A stretch of 64,000 nt of DNA from Streptomyces hyaluromycini (GTDB taxonomy: Bacteria > Actinomycetota > Actinomycetes > Streptomycetales > Streptomycetaceae), in contig NZ_BCFL01000017.1 in NCBI RefSeq assembly GCF_002217755.1, positions 212,020 through 276,019 on the forward strand, read 5' to 3'. A program made the position numbers and the translations under genes. This document shows, piece by piece, positions 58,807 through 64,000 of the stretch. A model generated the notes under the pieces. The model had not been told where the DNA came from, did not search any database, and saw only the letters and a list, made by a program, of their open reading frames with translations. The first letter of the stretch is position 1. Each line of letters starts with the position of its first letter.

Positions 58807-58839
58807 GTGGTGGCCCCACCCGAGGGGTGGGGCCACCAC
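58807..58839 (-). terminator. intrinsic terminator of the 5'-nucleotidase gene
   Basis: A perfect 15-bp stem (GTGGTGGCCCCACCC and its complement) with a 3-nt loop is followed in the minus-strand transcript by TTTTTCTTTTTC. It lies 26 bp beyond the stop at 58865. This is the clearest Rho-independent terminator in the window. Confidence 0.93.
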
Positions 58840-58864
58840 GCGATGAACCGGTGAAGCGCTGGGA

Positions 58865-60691
58865 CTAGAAGACGGGCGTGCCGCCCTGCGTCAGCTTCCA
58901 GTTGGTGGCCGCGAAGGCCGCCGGGTCGATGGTGCCCTTGGCCGTGGCGTAGGCGATCATCAGGTCCCGGACCTGGTTGGTGGAGCTGTAGGCGGTCTCC
59001 GCGGCGGCGATGTGCGGGTAGCCGGAGCCGCCGTTGGCGCGGTAGTTGTTGACGGCGACGACGAAGACCTGGTCGTCGGCGACCGCCGCACCGTTGTAGG
59101 TGAGGTTCTTGATGCGCGAGCCCTCGGCCGCCGCGATGTCGATCTCGTACGAGACGCCGGACGCCGTGTCGTACATGTAGTCCCAGAAGCTGTTGGCGTT
59201 GGTGAGGGTGGCGGTGTTCACCGCCGTGCCGGACGGGACCTGGTGGTAGTACTTCGCCGCGTACTCCAGGTAGTCCTTGAGCTGGGCGCCGGTGAGCTTC
59301 TTGCCGTACAGCGTGTTCTCGTAGATGTAGAGGCCGGCGATGTCGCGGATCGTCACGTTGCCGGCCGGGATGTCGGCGGTACGGCTGAAGCACGCGGCCA
59401 CCGAGATCAGCGGGAGCGCCGCGTCCGCCGCGGACAGGCCGGCCTTCACCGCCTCCGTCTGGACCTCGTGGATGAAGTCGATGGCGGGCACGTCCTTCCA
59501 GCAGGCCTCCGCCGTCGACATGTTCTGCGTGGAGGTGCCGATCGCCGTGTTGACGTACTTGACGACCAGGTTGTGGTCGGCGGTGAGGAGTTCGGTGATC
59601 CGCGGGTCCTCCGCGACCGTGTTGCTGTTCAGGGTGGTGGCGGTCTTCTTGGTGATCTTCCAGGAGCCGCGCACGTGCTCCAGCTCGAAGTCGAAGACGG
59701 AGAGGCGGTAGCCGTAGCAGTACGGCTCGGAGAGCAGGACCTCCTCGCCCGTCTCCGCGTTCTTCACCGTGTACGTCGGGACGTCGACGTGGGTGTGGCC
59801 GACGAGGATCGCGTCGATGCCGGGGACCTGCTCGGCGACCAGGTTCGACGCGTTCTCCACGTAGGGGAGTTCGTCGCCCCACGAGGTCGAGCCGTCCAAG
59901 CCCGAGTGGTCGGTGAGGAAGACGACGTCACAGCCGAGGGCGCGCAGCCGCGGCACGTACTTCTTCGCCTGCTCGACCAGGCCCGTGAAGGCCATCTTCC
60001 CGGAGACGTTGTCCTTGTCCCACAGGGCGATGCCCGGGTTGGTGAGGCCGAGGATGCCGACCTTGATGTCCGGGCCGTGCGGGACCTTGATGTGCTTGAC
60101 GGTGTAGGGCCGGAAGGCCGGCTTCAGCGTCTTGGCGTCCAGGGCGTTGGCACCCAGCAGCGGGAAGTCGCACTGCTTCTCGAAGGTGCGGATGACCTCT
60201 ATGCCGTAGTTGAACTCGTGGTTGCCGAGGGCGGCCGCGTCGTACCGCATCTCGTTCATGGCGACCGCCATGGGGTGCTTGGGGCCGCGCTTGCCGTCCT
60301 TGCCGGTGATCGGGTCGACGTTCGCGTAGTAGTACGCCAGCGAGGTGCCCTGGATGATGTCGCCCGCGTCGACCAGCAGGACCCGGTCCGCGCCCTTCTC
60401 CTTGCGGAGGTTCTTCACCAGGGTGGCGATGCGCGCGATGCCGTACGTGTTGCCCCTGGAGTCCACCGGGGCCGCGTTGGTGTAGTAGTCCCAGTTGAAG
60501 ACGTGGCTGTGCAGGTCGGTGGTGCCCAGGATGGAGAACGACCAGGTCTTGGGCGCCTTCGGCGGCTTGGGGTGGCCGAGCTCGGCGGCCTGGGCGCTGC
60601 CGGTACCGACGGTTCCCGCGACGGCCACGGCGGCGCCGGTGACGGCCGACTTCTGCACGAACTCACGGCGGTTCATGGGATTGACGGGCAT
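58865..60691 (-). CDS. Tat-exported bifunctional metallophosphatase/5'-nucleotidase
   Basis: 608 aa, ATG at 60691. The N-terminus has a Tat motif (NRREFVQKSAV) with an Ala-rich core ending SAQA-AE. The metallophosphatase domain shows TTDLHSH, DAGDIIQGT, GNHEFNYG, FLTDHSG and GHTHVD; the C-terminal 5'-nucleotidase domain covers about 360-608. It hydrolyses extracellular nucleotides to nucleosides and phosphate. A GTTAC-CGGC-GTAAC dyad (60774-60787) lies 83 bp upstream. Confidence 0.92.
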   Translation of the reverse strand: MPVNPMNRREFVQKSAVTGAAVAVAGTVGTGSAQAAELGHPKPPKAPKTWSFSILGTTDLHSHVFNWDYYTNAAPVDSRGNTYGIARIATLVKNLRKEKGADRVLLVDAGDIIQGTSLAYYYANVDPITGKDGKRGPKHPMAVAMNEMRYDAAALGNHEFNYGIEVIRTFEKQCDFPLLGANALDAKTLKPAFRPYTVKHIKVPHGPDIKVGILGLTNPGIALWDKDNVSGKMAFTGLVEQAKKYVPRLRALGCDVVFLTDHSGLDGSTSWGDELPYVENASNLVAEQVPGIDAILVGHTHVDVPTYTVKNAETGEEVLLSEPYCYGYRLSVFDFELEHVRGSWKITKKTATTLNSNTVAEDPRITELLTADHNLVVKYVNTAIGTSTQNMSTAEACWKDVPAIDFIHEVQTEAVKAGLSAADAALPLISVAACFSRTADIPAGNVTIRDIAGLYIYENTLYGKKLTGAQLKDYLEYAAKYYHQVPSGTAVNTATLTNANSFWDYMYDTASGVSYEIDIAAAEGSRIKNLTYNGAAVADDQVFVVAVNNYRANGGSGYPHIAAAETAYSSTNQVRDLMIAYATAKGTIDPAAFAATNWKLTQGGTPVF

Positions 60692-60773
60692 TCAGGACTC
60701 CTGGAAAGGCGCAGAGGGCGGGTGTGGCATGCGGGCCGCGGCGGGCTACCCGCGTAGATGCTGACCCTCGCCC

Positions 60774-60787
60774 GTTACCGGCGTAAC
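60774..60787. promoter_or_regulatory. inverted repeat upstream of the 5'-nucleotidase
   Basis: GTTAC-CGGC-GTAAC with 5-bp perfect arms. It is a candidate regulator site; it does not match the 11-bp direct-repeat PHO box. Confidence 0.35.
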
Positions 60788-60854
60788 CACGGACGACCCA
60801 AGGGCCGGTCAAGGATTCCCAAGACCGGCCCAAATGAGTCCTGCAACCGCCGCT

Positions 60855-62138
60855 CTAGAGGAACGAGTTGATCTCGATCGTCTCGTCGCGGCCCGGGCCC
60901 ACGCCGATCGCGGAGATCGGGGCGCCGGACATCTCCTCCAGCGCCTTGACGTAGTTCTGCGCGTTCTTCGGCAGGTCCGCGAAGGACTTGGCCTTGGTGA
61001 TGTCCTCGGACCAGCCGGGCAGGTTCTCGTAGACCGGCTTCGCGTGGTGGAAGTCGGTCTGGGAGTACGGGAGTTCCTCGACGCGCCTGCCGTCGATCTC
61101 GTACGCCACGCAGACCGGGATCTGCTCCCAGCCGGTCAGCACGTCGAGCTTGGTGAGGAAGAAGTCGGTCAGGCCGTTCACGCGGGTCGCGTAGCGGGCG
61201 ATGACCGCGTCGAACCAGCCGCAGCGGCGGTCGCGTCCGGTCGTCACACCCCGCTCGCCGCCGATCCGGCGCAGCGCCTGGCCGTCCTCGTCGAAGAGCT
61301 CGGTCGGGAACGGGCCGGCGCCGACCCGGGTCGTGTACGCCTTGAGGATGCCGATGACCCGGCTGATCTTCGTCGGGCCGACACCGGAGCCGGTGCAGGC
61401 GCCGCCCGCGGTCGGGTTCGAGGACGTGACGAACGGATACGTGCCGTGGTCGATGTCGAGGAGCGTGCCCTGGCCGCCCTCGAAGAGGACCACCTTGTCC
61501 TCCTCCAGGGCCTGGTTGAGGACCAGGACCGTGTCGGCGACGTACGGAGCGAGCTTCTCCGCGTAGCCGAGCAGTTCCTCGACGACCTGCTCGATCGCGA
61601 TCGCGCGCCGGTTGTAGAGCTTGGTCAGCATCTGGTTCTTGACGTCGAGGGCCGCCTCGACCTTCTGGGTCAGGATCGACTCGTCGTAGAGATCCTGGAC
61701 CCGGATGCCGACCCGGTTGATCTTGTCGGCGTAGGTCGGGCCGATGCCGCGCCCCGTCGTACCGATCTTCCGCTTTCCGAGGAAGCGTTCCGTCACCTTG
61801 TCGACGGTCACGTGATACGGCGTGATGATGTGCGCGTTACCGCTGATGAGGAGCTTGGACGTGTCGACGCCACGCTCGTTCAGACCGCTCAGCTCGGAGA
61901 GCAGGACCGACGGGTCGACGACGACACCGTTGCCGATGACCGGGACACACGTGGGCGAGAGGATTCCGGAAGGGAGGAGGTGCAGCGCATACTTCTGGTC
62001 GCCGACGACGACCGTGTGGCCGGCGTTGTTGCCGCCCTGGTAGCGCACCACATAGTCGACGGATCCACCTAGCAGGTCCGTCGCCTTTCCCTTGCCTTCG
62101 TCACCCCACTGAGCACCGAGCAGCACAAGTGCGGGCAC
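60855..62138 (-). CDS. purA: adenylosuccinate synthetase
   Basis: 427 aa, GTG at 62138. GTP/IMP-site motifs are all present: [67 protein letters not shown] and [13 protein letters not shown]. It catalyses IMP + Asp + GTP to adenylosuccinate, the first committed step to AMP. The length is normal. A stem-loop at 62266-62293 lies in its upstream region. Confidence 0.97.
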   Translation of the reverse strand: MPALVLLGAQWGDEGKGKATDLLGGSVDYVVRYQGGNNAGHTVVVGDQKYALHLLPSGILSPTCVPVIGNGVVVDPSVLLSELSGLNERGVDTSKLLISGNAHIITPYHVTVDKVTERFLGKRKIGTTGRGIGPTYADKINRVGIRVQDLYDESILTQKVEAALDVKNQMLTKLYNRRAIAIEQVVEELLGYAEKLAPYVADTVLVLNQALEEDKVVLFEGGQGTLLDIDHGTYPFVTSSNPTAGGACTGSGVGPTKISRVIGILKAYTTRVGAGPFPTELFDEDGQALRRIGGERGVTTGRDRRCGWFDAVIARYATRVNGLTDFFLTKLDVLTGWEQIPVCVAYEIDGRRVEELPYSQTDFHHAKPVYENLPGWSEDITKAKSFADLPKNAQNYVKALEEMSGAPISAIGVGPGRDETIEINSFL

Positions 62139-62265
62139 GCGCGTACACCCCTTCCGGGCGGGGCATGTCCAAGGTCAGGGGCGTACGCGTAAGGTTCGTC
62201 GCCGCGTACCACCGCGACCGTCGTCGGCCGCACAACCGTCGGACCGGATGCCCCGGAATAGACGA

Positions 62266-62293
62266 AGCCCCTGGCGCAATAGCGCAAGGGGCT
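62266..62293. promoter_or_regulatory. stem-loop between purA and the divergent gene
   Basis: AGCCCCTGGCGC (62266-62277) and GCGCAAGGGGCT (62282-62293) form a 12-bp stem with one mismatch around AATA. It is 128 bp upstream of the purA start and 43 bp upstream of the divergent start; it may be part of the purA leader or a terminator-like element. Confidence 0.5.
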
Positions 62294-62335
62294 CTTGCAC
62301 AGTGATGCTACCTGAGGAAGCGAGGCACGACCGAG

Positions 62336-63178
62336 GTGGCGACATTCGCGACGTCCGATCAGCTGCTGGTGATCATCGATCCGGCGGCACGGGAAACGGA
62401 CGGTGAATCCGTCCGGATCGCGAAAGACGTGCTCAGCGCGGGTGCGGCCGCGAAGGTGTGCATGCCGGACGGGCCCGAGGAATTCGCCCGCGTGCTGGCC
62501 CGCCGGGGCTCGCGGCGGCCGGTGGTCGTCGGCGACGACGGCGCCCTGGTCCGTGCGGTGACCCTGCTGCACCGGCGCCGGGAGCTGGCCGGATGCGTGC
62601 TGTCCATGGTCCCGGTCGGGGGCCCGCTGGGCGTCGCGCACGCGCTGGGGGTGCCCATGGGTGCGGTGGCGGCGGCGCGGGCGGTCCTGGACGGGGTGGA
62701 ACGCCGGATGGATCTCCTCGTCGACGACAGCGACGGGGTGGTGCTGGGCGCGCTGCGGATACCGCCGCTGACGGCCGTGGCGGCGGCTCCGGAGCCGGTG
62801 GCGGCACGCGGGTGGCTGCGGCCGTACCAGCACCTCGTACGGTCCCTGTCGACCACCCGCCCGCTCCCGGCCGTGCCCCGCCCCGGGGCCGCGCGGCTGC
62901 GGGTGGAGGTCGACGGGGAGACGGTGGTGGACCTGGACCAGCCGGTGGAGGGCATCTCGGTGACCCCGGGCGGCCCCGACGGTCTCGCCGAGGTGGAGGT
63001 ACGCCCGCTGTCCGTGGGCGCGGAGGCGACCCCGCTCCGGGCCACCGGGCGCACGGTGACGGTGACGGGCACGGACTTCCGCTACCGGGCCGACGCGGGG
63101 GTGGCGGGCCCGGTACGACGCCGGACGTGGCGGGTGGTGGAGGGGGCCTGGGGGCTTACGGTGCCGGGGGCGCCGTAG
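62336..63178 (+). CDS. diacylglycerol-kinase-like (DAGK catalytic fold) protein
   Basis: 280 aa, GTG at 62336. The N-terminal half resembles the DAGK/ATP-NAD kinase fold (LLVIIDPAARETDGESVRIAKDVL, RRPVVVGDDGALVRAV, GGPLGVAHALGVPMGAVAAARAVLDGVERRMDLL); the glycine-rich VGDDGA replaces the usual GGDGT. The C-terminal half is the beta-sandwich domain. The altered motif makes kinase activity uncertain. The 3' end overlaps eutC by 23 bp. Confidence 0.72.
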   Translation: MATFATSDQLLVIIDPAARETDGESVRIAKDVLSAGAAAKVCMPDGPEEFARVLARRGSRRPVVVGDDGALVRAVTLLHRRRELAGCVLSMVPVGGPLGVAHALGVPMGAVAAARAVLDGVERRMDLLVDDSDGVVLGALRIPPLTAVAAAPEPVAARGWLRPYQHLVRSLSTTRPLPAVPRPGAARLRVEVDGETVVDLDQPVEGISVTPGGPDGLAEVEVRPLSVGAEATPLRATGRTVTVTGTDFRYRADAGVAGPVRRRTWRVVEGAWGLTVPGAP

Positions 63179-63995
63179 CGGGTGCCTCCAAGGCTCCCCG
63201 AGCAGTCACGTCCGCGTCCGTCTCGTCCTTCAGGGCCACCCCGGTCCGCCCCAGCTCCCGGCCCCTGCTCAGCAGCGCGGCCAGCTTCCCCGCCGCCGCC
63301 TCGTACGTCAGGCCCAGGGGCGGGCGGATGTTGCTCAGGCAGTTGCGGTCGGCGTCCGTCGTGACGCCCGGCACCGGCCGGTAGGTCAGGTAGGCGCCCA
63401 GCGAGTCCGCCGCCGACATGCCGGGCCGTTCGCCGATCAGGACGACCACCATGGCCGTGCCCATCGCGTGGGCGATGTCGTCGCCGAGGGCCACCCGGGC
63501 CTGTTCGGCCAGCACCACCGGTGCGACGCTCCACCCCGTGAGCCGCGCCGCGGTCGCCCGGACCACCGCCGCCGCGTGCTCGTGCACCGCCCGGCTGGAC
63601 AGCCCGTCGGCGACCACGAAGACGACGTCCCAGTCACCGCCGGCCGGCAGGTGCGCCCGGTCCACGGGGTCGAGCCGGCGGCCCAGGTCGGGGCGCTGGA
63701 GATAGGTCAGCCGGTCGCCGGCCGCGCTGCGGACCCGTACCGTCGGCAGGCCCCGCAGCCCCGCCGCCACCGTGTCCGGGTCGAACGGCGAGTGCACGGC
63801 GTCCCGGGCGGCCGCGTGGGCGGCCTGGAGGCCCAGGCGGTGCCGGGTGGGGAGGGCGGAGCCGGAGCGGCCGAGACCGATCCGCGCCTGGGTGTGGCGG
63901 CGCAGCAGCGGCCACAGCTCGTCGGGTCCGGCGACCGCCGGATCGGTCACGGCGGCTGCCGCGGTCACGCCTGCCACCCCGGCCATGGCGGCCAC
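63156..63995 (-). CDS. eutC: ethanolamine ammonia-lyase small subunit
   Basis: 279 aa to the candidate GTG at 63995; the gene may extend beyond the window edge. Conserved EutC motifs: LRRHTQARIGLGRSGSALPT, HAAARDAVHSPFD, FVVADGLSSRAVHEHAA, LIGERPGMSAADSLGAYLTY, NCLSNIRPPLG. With EutB (expected just upstream, outside the window) it forms the cobalamin-dependent enzyme that splits ethanolamine to acetaldehyde and ammonia. Confidence 0.92.
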   Translation of the reverse strand: MAAMAGVAGVTAAAAVTDPAVAGPDELWPLLRRHTQARIGLGRSGSALPTRHRLGLQAAHAAARDAVHSPFDPDTVAAGLRGLPTVRVRSAAGDRLTYLQRPDLGRRLDPVDRAHLPAGGDWDVVFVVADGLSSRAVHEHAAAVVRATAARLTGWSVAPVVLAEQARVALGDDIAHAMGTAMVVVLIGERPGMSAADSLGAYLTYRPVPGVTTDADRNCLSNIRPPLGLTYEAAAGKLAALLSRGRELGRTGVALKDETDADVTARGALEAPATAPPAP

Positions 63996-64000
63996 GTCGG

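Noticed and set aside
60774..60787. PHO box for the 5'-nucleotidase
   Set aside because: The repeats are inverted with 5-bp arms, not the 11-bp direct GTTCACC-type repeats that PhoP binds.

Overview
The window is a very GC-rich actinobacterial chromosome segment, almost certainly from Streptomyces. The evidence is strong third-position GC, many GTG and TTG starts, ATGA/GTGA overlaps, a bldA-type TTA codon, WhiJ/DUF397-, SARP- and MmyB-type regulators, and the core blocks ask-asd, recR-ybaB and purA. Most of it reads as ordinary chromosome. Two stretches look accessory: an IS605-type TnpB element at about 21.0-22.5 kb and a remnant-rich island at about 49.5-54.3 kb. A deletion scar also lies at about 33.9 kb.

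Layout. 0-8.3 kb: the end of a Ser/Thr kinase, a secreted GH64 beta-1,3-glucanase with its own promoter, a zinc-ribbon protein, a GNAT, an ArsP-like permease behind a CsoR-type operator, a methyltransferase and a secreted adenosine deaminase. 8.4-13.4 kb: a large SARP/AfsR-type regulator facing a DrrAB-like ABC exporter, with three 11-bp direct repeats just upstream of the exporter. 13.5-18.7 kb: a TauE/SafE permease, a small peptidoglycan-binding protein, a KhtTU-like K+/H+ antiporter pair, and an MmyB-type regulator divergent from an alpha/beta hydrolase. 18.7-25.7 kb: a secreted repeat protein and a permease/TIGR03943 pair split by a TnpB insertion, then a TrkA-type channel protein. 25.9-30.8 kb: an S9 peptidase, SURF1, a membrane-anchored Ser/Gly-rich protein and a SigE-family ECF sigma factor.

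31.3-38.9 kb: asd and ask, remnants of a response regulator and a DUF4440 protein fused by deletion, a small membrane protein, a second TauE-like permease, an SDR, DUF5063-recR-ybaB and a SLATT-like membrane protein. 39.2-49.5 kb: an oxidoreductase, a PstS-like domain fused to a membrane module, a full Ser/Thr kinase, a class III aminotransferase, and a GntR regulator translationally coupled to a TTA-containing glycosyltransferase/membrane protein. 49.5-54.3 kb (accessory): a PIN-type toxin-antitoxin pair with a double-palindrome operator, a winged-helix protein, a WhiJ-like XRE/DUF397 pair with a duplicated DUF397 motif, an IS110 transposase remnant, and an approximately 150-bp inverted repeat enclosing a small secreted protein. 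54.3-64 kb: a PEBP protein divergent from an MmyB regulator, a DUF3500-HupE operon with a clear promoter, a 5'-nucleotidase with a strong intrinsic terminator, purA, a diacylglycerol-kinase-like protein and eutC.

The most unusual signals are four. (1) The TnpB element carries a divergent ribbon-helix-helix gene and interrupts what reconstructs as a GTGA-coupled operon. (2) A family of hairpin-bearing intergenic repeats has six copies here, one absorbed into the coding sequence of a kinase. (3) The 11-bp triple repeat sits between the DrrAB-like exporter and a TauE gene. (4) The 33.9 kb scar joins two truncated genes. Product names rest on motif recognition by eye; no database search was run.
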